DNA from: Beta vulgaris subsp. vulgaris
Taxonomy: Eukaryota; Streptophyta; Magnoliopsida; Caryophyllales; Amaranthaceae
Assembly (NCBI RefSeq): GCF_026745355.1
Contig: NC_079203.1
Span: forward strand, 5,454,352-5,518,351
DNA: 64,000 nt
Direction: 5' to 3'
Shown here: one piece after another, positions 44,166 through 55,200 of the stretch
Layout: every line of letters starts with the position of its first letter
How positions within the stretch are numbered: position 1 is the stretch's first letter
The notes under the pieces: generated by a model
Databases searched by the model: none
Told to the model about the DNA's origin: nothing
Seen by the model: the letters and a program-made list of their open reading frames with translations, nothing else
Program-made: the position numbers and the translations under genes

Positions 44166-45499
44166 TGTTGAACCCTAGTTTTGATAATGACAAAGAAACA
44201 AAGAACAAACTAAGTAGTGAACTAATGAATTATTTAAGTGTATGGTGTTAAGGTATCAATGCAAGGAACTGGGAGAATACAAAGTCAATGAAGAAGTCAA
44301 GAGAGGATTTCAAAGGCTAAGTAAAGAAGTTTCTATGTTGATACTGGAGCAAGCATTGGATCAAGAAAATAGAAGCTAGGCGTTTTATTTTCTAGTTCCA
44401 ATGTAAAGGAACAAAGAAAGAATGGTAAGGAACTGTGGCAGTTATTTGAGAATGAGAGTTTGTTCCTTTGTAAGGAACAAACTAAGTGGCACTTACGAAT
44501 ATGTTAAAGGAACTAGTAAATAAAGGAACTAGACTTAGGCGTGACATATAACGGTTAAAAATATATGAGTAAGTCATGCCTAATTATAGGAAATTAGTTA
44601 TTCTAATTTCAAATGATAAAATCAGTTTTAAAAAGAAAATCTGTTTTGAAAAGATTTTATTTTTCGGAAAATAAGAAAATAAATATCCGGTTGTTAGAAA
44701 GATTTTTTAAAATATATTTTCTTAAAGATTAAAATTCAGATTTAAAGATAAAAAGTATTTTAAAAACTGATTTTCGGATAAGCTCAAGGAACTCCTATTA
44801 TTAGGAGTAATGGCTGATTTATCCACGTTCATTTATAGTTCATGGGATCATGGGACATGATGTAAACGTGTTCCTTAGGGGAAGGAACATCATGGGTAAT
44901 GGATTAAACTGTACTCTAATTAATCCCACGTTCTTCATGATTAACACTATAAATATGAAGTCTAGATAAGTTCCAAATGTGTCTGACTAAGTAATTAAGT
45001 GAGTTTAACTTATTAAGTGTCAGTGCCTTCATTCTCTCATAATAGCCATTTGTTCTTTGCCTTCTTACTCTAATTCCACTAAGCTTATTTCGATCAATTG
45101 TATTTTGGTTTTTGGGGTAAGGGAACTTTGAGTGAAGTTCTGTAAGAGAGAAGGCTTTGAGTGAAGCTTGTATGTGTGAGAAAACTTCGAGTGAAGTTGA
45201 GAGGAACTGCTGTTAAGGGAACAGTGGTTCAGGAACTTGAGTTTAGGAACTCAAGTGTGGCTCGAGTTAGAATTAGGTTTAACAAGTTGTTTGGCCTAAT
45301 TAGTGAAAGTGTTGAGTTTAAAATCCCTAGTGGTCGAGGTTGTTTCTTCTTGTTGGGCCCAAGAAGTTTTTCCTCGTAAAAATCCCTTGTGTTCCTTTAG
45401 CTTGTTTATTCGTTTAAGTTTTAATTTCCGCAAAAAGTTACGTTTATTTCTACACCTACAATTCACCCCCCCTCTTGTAGTGTTCCTAGGGAAATAACA
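44166..45499 (+). repeat. 3' LTR of copia element
   Basis: Partner of 34844-36177 with the same ends and the same net length. Pairwise differences include many single-base gains and losses that cancel out. Confidence 0.95.
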
Positions 45500-45637
45500 C
45501 ATTTTCTCAATGGCTAATTTTATAATAACTTCCAGGATCAGTAAGTAATTGAATACTTTAACCCTTTTTTCGGAAATTTTATAGGCCTTTATTTATTTAA
45601 AGTTACCAATTTGTTGATAGAACTTATAATAATATTA

Positions 45638-45959
45638 GGAAAAATTGACAATAGAGGTCCGAACTATTGATTAACCTGCGTATGTCCCAACTTTAGGGGG
45701 TCTTAACTTTTACCGGGCCTTAGTTACTTAAAACTGGCTTAATAGGTCATCACTTGTAAAACTTGGGTCACATCAAAAGGGTTAATTGAGGGAGGGATGT
45801 AGGAACTAGGTGAGATTTTTTAAAAAATCTTCAGTTTTAAGTCGTCGAGGCCCGCTAAAAGTTAAAACCCATAAAGTTGGGACCTACACAGGTTAATCAA
45901 TAGTTCAGACCTTTTAAAAATTATCACCCAAAGTTCATACCTCTATTGTCAATTTTTTC
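45638..45959. mobile_element. Mutator-like MITE with near-perfect 9-bp TSD
   Basis: A 322-bp element whose ends GGAAAAATTGACAATAGAGG and (reverse-complemented) GAAAAAATTGACAATAGAGG are long inverted repeats extending inward over about 100 bp. It is flanked by ATAATATTA (45629-45637) and AAAATATTA (45960-45968), an 8 of 9 match. It lies 139 bp right of the copia element. Confidence 0.82.
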
Positions 45960-46156
45960 AAAATATTATATTTAGACCTTTTGGCTTAGACTTTGCTTCC
46001 TTGATTTATCATTCATTTTGTTGAACAATCAATTGATACGCGTAATTTGATACATTATGTGTAATAGCCTATATTTTAAGCAGGTTTAATAACGACTTTA
46101 TAAATGAGATTTGATAAGTATAATAGCTTATATTTTCAGACACGTTTTAGTCAAAA

Positions 46157-46420
46157 CTAGTTATTAGGCCCGGGCTATGCCTCGGGTAAGAAAAATTTTC
46201 ATTTATTAATATTGTACTTTGATATACTAACACTAAATACAACTTGGTCTAGTGGTTAAAACTTTAGTACATCAACCATGAGGTCATGGGATCAAAACCT
46301 ATACTATGCAATTTGTAATTTTTTTATTGTACATCGATTACCTGAACTAAAACTCCCTAGGGAGAGCGCCACGTGGCACCATTCCTCGTTTACGCACGCC
46401 TTTTAATATATTTGTATAGA
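46157..46420 (-). mobile_element. Non-autonomous Helitron in the 5' LTR
   Basis: On the minus strand it starts TCTATACAAATATATTAAAA, a classic plant Helitron 5' end, and ends with a GC hairpin (CCCGAGG..CCCGGG) followed by CTAATAACTAG|T. It is absent from the same site in the 3' LTR near 52368, giving a clean empty-site comparison. Confidence 0.88.
46240..46325 (+). repeat. tRNA-like (SINE-like) segment inside the Helitron
   Basis: TTGGTCTAGTGGTTAAAAC resembles a pol III A box, and GGTCATGGGATCAAAACC resembles a weak B box about 40 bp later. ATTGTAC precedes and follows it (near 46213 and 46328). It may be a small SINE nested in or captured by the Helitron. Confidence 0.4.
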
Positions 46421-46839
46421 ATAGCTATGTTCATATTAGTAAAGAAATTACTTTGAGAATTATTATTTATCGTCTAAAGTAAGTTCCAAGCACAAATAAG
46501 TTAGTATGGATTTTATAAAATAGAGATATTGAGTTAACGATTTTAAGCTTTGAAATAAGAGAAACCCATTTTTAATTACAATTTATTTCTCTCACTCAGT
46601 CATCTCTCTATGCTGGCATCACTCTCTTTTTCATAACTTCTCAATCAAGTGCAAAGTGTATTTTCCTATAGATCAATTATTCTCTTCAAGATTTCAGTTT
46701 AATAACTCAAGTGGTTGAAATTGGGAGAAACCAAACAAAATAAACCCCAATAATTTTCTCTCTCCTCTGATTTTATACCCCGTACTGTGCATGTACATTT
46801 CTGCATTTTGGAGTCGGAATTTCCCAATTATTGAATCAA

Positions 46840-47295
46840 ATTGTAGATCTGAAAAGTTATTGAACTTAGACCCAAAAATCACTTGATTTGGAGTTCGGAC
46901 TATGAGTTATGGTCTTTGAAATTTGGTGTTGCTACTCATTTCTCTCTCCTCTGTTTTTATTCCGACAATCTGTTCCCCAATTATCTACAACATGCAATCC
47001 AATTTTGCTCTTTGTTGCTGAATAAAGTTGAATCACTTCGAGCTAATGAATTTGGGCACAAAAATCACTCAATTTGGAGTTCGGAGCTATGAGTTATGGT
47101 CTTTGTAAGTTTGGTGTTGCTACCTTCATTTTTCTCTCCTCTGTTTTATTCCGACAATCTGTTGCCTCAATTATCTACAACATGCAATCCAATTTTGAAG
47201 TTTGTTGTTGTATCAAAGTTGTAGATCACTTCTAGCTAATGAATTTGAGCACAAAAATCGCTCAATTTGGAGTTCGGAGCTATGAGTTACACCTT
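46840..47295 (+). repeat. About 190-bp tandem repeat inside 5' LTR
   Basis: Two to three units with shared text such as GAGTTCGGAGCTATGAGTTA, CTCCTCTGTTTTTATTCCGA and GCACAAAAATC. GAGTTA anchors fall at about 46904, 47091 and 47285. Confidence 0.85.
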
Positions 47296-50200
47296 ACACA
47301 AGTTCAGCACTACTGTTGTACTTTGTGTCGCGCTGCTGCGTCGTTAGCTTGTTTGCCTTGTTTCTGCCATTATTTTGGTATTCCTCCTTTCCATATGAAG
47401 GTATAAGCTAATTTTCCTTAATTCCTCATCTCCTTTGATTCCAATTCAAGTGTGGTGCAATTGGATTTTTATTTGATTTTAGAAATAAACTTGGTTCTCA
47501 ATTTTGTTATTATTAGCAAATATAATTATGATAAGAGTTTTAAACTTAAAGATTGAATATTTTATCTTTTTATTGGATTGAAGCTTCTAATATGAGTAAG
47601 CCTCTTAAGTAAGTTTATAAAAACTGATTTTTTAAATTATGTTGTTTGATAATACTCTCTGAAATCAGAATGATGTTAATTGAGATGAATTGATGTTGTG
47701 AGTTGGATTAGTAGAATGGGTTGTATATAAGAGTTGTGGTGGTTATTCATGGAAGAGCTTAGACAGTATGAGTAATTCAATTTGTTTATCTAAATTGTTG
47801 TGAGGATGGTTAATGATTGTTGTTATTGTTTTGAGGTAGTTGTTGAGTATGTATATGGAGATAAATTATGAAGTTCGAGCTATAGTTGGTTATCCAGAAT
47901 GTCGAATTATTGGGAATGTTTAAGGTACACACATGTCCTTCCACCTTTGAATCTATATTCGTTTTTATGTGATTCATGTGTGAGCTTAATAAGCCTTTTA
48001 TATAAATACAAAATTATTCAAAGTGTTATTCGTGTGTTTACAAGAGTTGTTAACTACATATTTGGTTTTAGGAGTGATATTTTTATGAAGAACTGATTGG
48101 AGGTAGTTGAATCATTTAATAATATAGATGTGTGATATTATAAACCTACTTGTTTCCACATCGAATTTATAATAAGTTTCTTATGCTTAGTAAGTTGATC
48201 TTTTATATGAAAGTGTAGCTATGAGAATTAAAGCAAGGATCTTTAGTATATCTAACTATATAAGTGGTTATACAACAAGTACTTCGATTTGCGAACTAAG
48301 CCGGGACGTCGACTCGATATCTTTATGAACTCTCTTTCGATTTAAACTATAGTTTTATTTGAAAGTTTCAGAGAAAAAGAAAGGAATTTTGATCAAGGAT
48401 GTTGAGTTGAAATTTCAAGTTTAAGGAATTGTGAAAATTTTTTGATATAAGTTTTATATGGAATTCTGAAAGTATGAAAAACTCTTTATTATGGTTTGAG
48501 ATTTTGATTATATATGATCATGAACTTTGAAAATTATGACTTGGAGTTATGAACAAATATGGACTCGTGAAATTATAAATCATAATTTTCTAGTTCTATT
48601 AATGATGAGGAGGATCTTTACTCCTACTTAAATTTTTATGAAGAAGTTCTCATAGGAAAAAGTCTCTCAAATTTGGATCAATTTAATGAACATTATTTTC
48701 GGATTTAAGTTTGGAAACACGTAAGTCTAGTGAAACAAGTTATATCTTTATAGAATATCATGGATGAATTATGTTATATGGAGTTTGGAATTTAAGTTAG
48801 AATGAGTTTGATGTGAGAAGGGTACTTGTAAAGTTGTATTTAAGAAATACAATTGTCGCTTTGAGGATATTATTAGAAGTAGTCAAATATCTAAGATTTA
48901 CTTATGGCGTATAAACAAGGCTGAATGGTATCACCCGAAGATGTCTCCAAAGATTATATGGAGCGTGGTTATATAAGAATGAAGATTTGTGATGTCATGA
49001 TTGAAGGATGAAGTAATTGGAGGTTCTAACTAAGAATGAAGATGTTATGTGGTGGACGTAGATTAGATAGTTATGGAATAGTAAATTTGGATGTGAATTT
49101 CAAAGGTCAAATATTAATTTATGAGTTAATGGAGTTGTCACGAGATTTGTGAGTTCAGAGGATGTGTAGGATTTGAGATATAGAATGTCGTTTCAGTGAA
49201 ATAAAGGATCCAATCTTGGTGGTGGTTTAGAGGAATATCGATTAGAGATATATAATTTACAATATTTATGTAATGAAAGATCATATCCGCAAAGGGGTCA
49301 AGTAAAAGAGTTTGGAACATAATTTCTTCTATTTGATGAGTAAGATTATATAAATGGATGTTTGGAAATAAAAATATAAATCTAGATAATAGAGAGTATG
49401 ATAATTAAAGTTATATAATGACAATACTAAGTGTATGATGTTAAGATAATGAGTTTCAGTCACATGGGGACGTATGGTTGTGAATTATAAATTTAAGGAT
49501 GAGGACAACGAGTTGAGTATTGTGAAATATGGAGTGAGATATTTTGAATTGCCTTAGTAATTGTAGGTGATTTATGATAATGTAATAAGGTTATATTCTG
49601 GCAATGAAAGTTCATGTATTGCGAATAAGAAAACCTTTAAGGGAAAATTCATATCATGAATTTGGAATGCTATAGTTTAGATGCTATAAGTTAAAGATGG
49701 AAGTCCAATACAAAGAGAAACTATTATATGAAGGGAATTGCCAAGACATGTTAGAGGATACCTTATAGTCTACAAGTAAAACATTACAGGTTAATCGCAC
49801 GAGCTTAGAATTGGGTCTCATAATAGTTATCTTATAAGTCTTTGAGAAACATATTTTACACTTTATTATGTTATGGGTTCGACTGCGGAGAGACATTTGA
49901 TTTCGAATACGTTTTATGTATATTACTTCCTTTAAAGAATATTTGAGGTAAGTGAGGTTATTTGAGATTCGAGTTTGTGTTATAATAAGATTATTGAGGT
50001 TCAGGTATTTTGGATATGTTAGTTACATTTTAACTTTATTTTGTTTTATATTAATTTACGGACGGAAGTCTCAGTCGTTGATACACTTTGGAATTGAGTA
50101 TGCGATACGAATTAAGAACAAGAGTATAAGTTTTGAAAGATATAAGTTTGTGTTAAATAAGCATTATGATTTAGTTATTGTTTTATGGGGAAAGTAAACA

Positions 50201-51633
50201 ACATTTATGGAGCGAGATGCTCAATATGTGTTATGGAGCAGGTATTATTCATTTGAGTAGTCATGATCCAAAAGTTATTGAGGTTAAGTTTTGAAAATTC
50301 CTAATTATTCGAAGTACCGAGCAGGAAGTTATGTTCATTTTAAATTCAGTAATTTTGCTGTGATTATTTTGACAAAAGTTCCAAATGTTCAAGTTAACCC
50401 AACCCTTTTGGTAAAGTTTAAATGAGCACAATAAGTGCCTATACGACTTTTACAAGCAGTAAAGAATTGATTATTTCCTTATATCTTTACACGTAACTAA
50501 TATGTGAAATTGTTGACGTAAAACAAAAGATTTCAAAAGAAGATCCAGGTCTTGCAATAATTAGCACACCATAGTAGTTGTGATTCTTTTTCTTCTTCAT
50601 GGATAAATATGTGTTCTTTGGAACACGTGTGGTATTGATAAACTGTGCATTTAAACGATTTATGTAAATAAACTATGGATACAAGTGGGTAAAGGCGGAT
50701 AACAAATAAGGTACGGTATGAACAACAACCCTTGGAGGATGGGTGATCTCCTTCCGAACCCTCGCTGGGTGGGTGAAGCCCAGCAGATAATAAATCCTGG
50801 TTAAGGCTTGCAAGCATAGATATTTAAATGGTGGGATGATGACCTCCATTAGCTTAGAGACAGTCGGCTCCTTGTGTAAGGAGCCCCTCTCTATTCGTGT
50901 TCGCTTTACCCAAAGAAATTAAATGCTATAGACCCAAAGGGTTTTGAATGATCTAAGTGGTGATCTTTATGATAAAAATTCATACTTTAATGCGATTGTG
51001 CAAAAATAGTAATCCAGAAATTTTTTAAGCAAGCACCTTACTTGTGAAGCATGCCGAATTCTAGCATGAATTGTATATGAATGGTCTTAAGCCACCAAAA
51101 ATGAGATTTTGGGATGAGCTTATACATTCAACTATTGTTGAAATTTGTCCTTATAGCAAGGAGCTTATTATATGTAGTATATGTATGAGTACTCTTTATC
51201 GTACTTTCTAGTTAAGGGTTGTTGGTGTCGTAATAAAAACATTTCTAACTATTTGATTTTAAGTCTTTTTTTGATGTTTGGGATTGTTCCACTTGATGAG
51301 TAATAAACCGGAAAACTATATTTTAAGCCACTAAAATGAATTTCTGGTTGGACAATGTGTGTACTCAGTTTTTCTGATTTTGTTCTTGGAACCTGTCCTG
51401 GTGGGGGCAGGATTCATTGTTAATGATTTTGCAGGGTTGATGTCGAGGACTTGGAATATGATTATTGATTAAGAAGATGATTTTTATGTTACGAAATGGT
51501 GGGTTGAGGTTAAAGTTAGATGCTTTGTTTGGAAGTATTCGTAATCTGTTATTTGATTTTCAAGTTGTTATGTTGTGGGCCCCTGACCCACGGATCCAGG
51601 ATTGTTTTTATAGGTATTGTTTCCGCTGTGAAT

Positions 51634-51808
51634 AAATGTAAATTCGAGGTTTGTTAAGTATTGATTATGTTTTGTGTATCTTAAGTGTGATTAGTTAGTA
51701 GTTCGGAAGTGCGGGCTGTTCAAATGTAAATTCGAGGTTTGTTAAGTATTGATTATGTTTTGTGTATCTTAAGTGTGATTAGTTAGTAGTTCGGAAGTGC
51801 GGGCAATT
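51634..51808 (+). repeat. 88-bp tandem duplication at the 3' end of the 5' LTR
   Basis: Units start at 51634 and 51722 and each contains the LTR-end text GGAAGTGCGGGC. The same duplication is present in the 3' LTR (57600 and 57688), so it existed before this copy inserted. Confidence 0.93.
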
Positions 51809-51811
51809 ACA

Positions 51812-52273
51812 GGTGGTATCAGAGCAAGGTTGTTTTAGTGTTGTCGTGATCTTCATATCATGGCATGAGTTTAAGAAAGATATTTGGGATTGCTTGAAAT
51901 TGATTCGGGTTATTAGTTGGATAAAAATCGAGGAATAGAAATTGAGAAAATGAAGATTGGGTATGAGAATTGAAGTTTGAGAAAGTGAAAGTTGTTTTGA
52001 GATTTTACCTTATAACATGAGTAATGATTTTGGGGAATCATGATTTCAGGAAATTGAGTTTTATTGATTGGAAATTATGGAAAATTTGAATTTGAGATTA
52101 GTGATTATTTGTCTCAAGTTAATTGCTCTTTCGAGGTACTGGAGTTAAGTTAAGAAGTGGTGAAGTGATTTGATTGTCATTAAATTTATTTTGTGTGATG
52201 CACTCAATTTCAAATGAGGTAAAGTTTATGTTATTAAAATTTCGAGGACGAAATTATTTTAAGGGTGGTAGAG
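51812..52273 (+). other. Internal region of giant-LTR element
   Basis: 462 bp with no coding capacity. It starts with the primer-binding site TGGTATCAGAGC (51814-51825), passes through A/G-rich leader-like text, and ends with AATTTCGAGGACGAAATT and the purine-rich AAGGGTGGTAGAG directly before the right LTR. Only the signals needed for reverse transcription and possibly RNA packaging are left. Confidence 0.82.
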
Positions 52274-55200
52274 TGATAGCCTATATTTTAAGCAGGTTTA
52301 ATAACGACTTTATAAATGAGATTTGATAAGTATAATAGTATATTTTCAGACACGTTTTAGTCAAAGTTAGCTATGTTCATATTAGTAAAGAAATTACTTT
52401 GAGAATTATTTTTATCGTCTAAAGTAAGTTCCAAGCACAAATAAGTTAGTATGGATTTTATATAATAGAGATATTGAGTTAAGGATTTTAAGCTTTGAAA
52501 TAAAGAGAAACCATTTTTAATTACAAATTATGTCTCCTCACTCATGTCATCTACTCTAGATGCTAGAGCATCACTCTCTCTTTTCATAACTTCTCAATCA
52601 AGTGCCAAAGTGTATTTTTCCATAGATCAATTATTCTCTTCAAGATTTCAGTTTAATTACTCAAGTGGTTGAGAATTGGGAGAAACCCCAAACAATAATT
52701 TTCTCTCTCCTCTGATTTTATACCCCGTACTGTGCATGTACCATTTCTGCATTTTGGAGTCTGAATTTGCCCAAACTTATTGAATAAAAGTTGTAGATCT
52801 CGAAAAGTTATTGAACTTAGACCCAAAAATCACTTGATTTGGAGTTCGGAGCTATGAGTTATGGTCTTTGAATTTGGTGTTGCTACCTTCATTTCTCTCT
52901 CCTCTGTTTTTATTCCGACAATCTGTTTCCGCAATTATCTAAAATATTCAATCCAATTTTGCTCTTTGTTTCTGAATAAAAGTTGTAGATCACTTCGAGC
53001 TAATGAATTTGGGCACAAAAATCACTCGCTTTGGAGTTCGGAGCTATGAGTTATGGTCTTTATAAGTTTGGTGTTGCTACCTTCATTTTTCTCTCCTCTG
53101 TTTTTATTCCGACAATCTGTTTCCTCAATTATCTAACATGCAATCCAATTTTGCTTTGTTCTGAATCAAAGTTGTAGATCACTTCGAGCTAATGAATTTG
53201 AGCACAAAAATCGCTCAATTTGGAGTTCGGAGCTATGAGTTACGCCTTACACAAGTTCAGCACTACTGTTGTACTTTGTGTTGCGCTGCTGCGTCGTTAG
53301 CTTGTTTGCCTTGTTTCTGCCATTATTTTGGTATTCCTCCTTTCCATATGAAGGTATAAGCTAATTTTTCTTAATTCCTCATCTCCTTTGATTCCAATTC
53401 AAGTGTGGTGCAATTGGATTTTATATTCTGATTTTAGAAATAAACTTGGTTCTCAATTTTGTTATTGATTAGCAAATATAATTATGATAAGAGTTGTTAA
53501 ACTTAAAGATTGAATATTTTATCTTTCTTATTGGATTGAAGCTTCTAATATGAAGTAAGCCTCTTAAGTAAGTTTATAAAAACTGGTTTTTATAAATTAT
53601 GTTGTTTGATAATACTCTCTGAAATCAGAATGATGTTAATTAGAGATGAATTGATGTTGTGAGTTGGATTAGTAGAATGGGTTGTATATAAGAGTTGTGG
53701 TGGTTAGTTCATGGAAGAGCTTAGAAATTCAATTTGTTTATCTAAATTGTTGTGAGGATGGTTAATGATTGTTGTTATTGTTTTGAGGTCTTGTTGGAGT
53801 ATGTATATGGAGATAATTATGAAGTTCGAGCTATAGTTGGTTATCCAGAATGTCGAATTATTGGGAATGTTTAAGGTACACACATGTCCTTCCACCTTTG
53901 AATCTATATTCGTTTTTATGTGATTTCATGTGCTGAGCTTAATAAGCCTTTTATATAAATACAAAATTATTCAAAGTGTTATTCGTGTGTTTACAAGAGT
54001 TGTTAACTACATATTTGGTTTTAGGAGTGATATTTTTATGAAGAACTGATTGGAGGTAGTTGAATCCTTCAATAATATAGATGTGTGATATTATTAAACC
54101 TACTTGTTTCCACATCGAATTTATAATAAGTTTCTTATGCTTAGTAAGTTGATCTTTTATATGAAAGTGTAGCTATGAGAATTAAAGCAAGGATCTTTAG
54201 TATATCTAACTATATAAGTGGTTTTACAACAAGTACTTCGATTTACGAACTAAGCGGGACGTCGACTCGATATCTTTATGAACTCGCTTTCGATTTAAAC
54301 TATAGTTTATTTGAAAGTTTCAGAGAAAAAGAAAGGAATTTTGATCAAGGATGTTGCGTTAAAATTTCAGGTTTAAGTCAATTGTGAAAATATTTGTGAT
54401 ATAAGTTTTATATGGAATTCTGAAAGTATGAAAAACTCTTTGTTATGGTTTGAGATTTGATTATATATGATCATGAACTTTGAAAATTATGACTTGGAGT
54501 TATGAACAAATATGGACTCGTGAAATTATAAATCAAATTTTCTAGTTCTATTAATGAGGGAGGATCTTTACTCCTACTTAAATTTTTATGAAGAAGTTCT
54601 CATAGGAAAAAGTCTCTCAAATTGGGTCAATTTAATGAACATTATTTTCGGATTTAAGTTTGGAAACACGTAAGTCTAGTGAAACAAGTTATATCTTTAC
54701 AGAATATCATGGATGAATTATGTTATATGGAGTTTGGAATCTAAGTTAGAATGAGTTTGCTGTGAGAGGGTACTTGTAAAGTTGTATTTAAGAAATACAA
54801 TTGTCGCTTTGAGGATATTATTAGAAGTAGTCAAATATCTAAGATTTACTTATGGCGTATAAACAAGGCTGAATGGTATCACCCGAAGATGTCTCCAAAG
54901 ATTATATGGAGCGTGGTTATATAAGAATGAAGATTTGTGATGTCATGATTGAAGGATGAAGTAATTGGGAGGTTCTAACTAAGAATGAAGATGTTAGTGG
55001 TGGACGTAGATTAGATAGTTAGGGAATAGTAAATTTGGATGTGAATTTCAAAGGTCAAATATTAATTTATGAGTTAATGGAGTTGTTCACGAGATTTGTG
55101 AGTTCAGAGGATGTGTAGGATTTGAGATATGAATGTCGTATCAGTGAAATAAAGGATCCAATCTTGGTGGTGGTTTAGAGGAATATCGATTAGAGAGATA

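Larger units (their letters stand above)
34844..45499 (+). mobile_element. Full-length Ty1/copia retrotransposon, SIRE/Maximus-like
   Basis: A 10,656-bp element with two 1334-bp LTRs (TGTTGAACCC...AATAACA), a perfect 5-bp target duplication CATTT (34839-34843 and 45500-45504), an initiator-tRNA-Met primer site, gag and pol in copia order (PR, INT, RT, RNase H), an extra 2.9-kb region after pol and a purine tract before the right LTR. Size, primer site and the extra 3' region fit the SIRE/Maximus lineage. LTRs differ by a few percent by eye, largely through small indels. Coding frames are broken. Confidence 0.93.
46060..51811 (+). repeat. 5' LTR of giant-LTR element
   Basis: Collinear with 52274-57777 over its full length, apart from a 264-bp Helitron insertion and many small indels. 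It has no ORF longer than about 80 codons. It includes a 190-bp tandem repeat and a terminal 88-bp duplication (listed separately). Confidence 0.9.

Noticed and set aside
45296..45502. Lys/Arg-rich minus-strand ORF repeated at 35974-36201
   Set aside because: Occurs in both LTRs of the copia element and is a chance frame of LTR sequence.
49952..50197. 81-codon ORF in the giant LTR
   Set aside because: Only chance-length frames exist across the LTR; the corresponding region of the other LTR is not better preserved than its surroundings.
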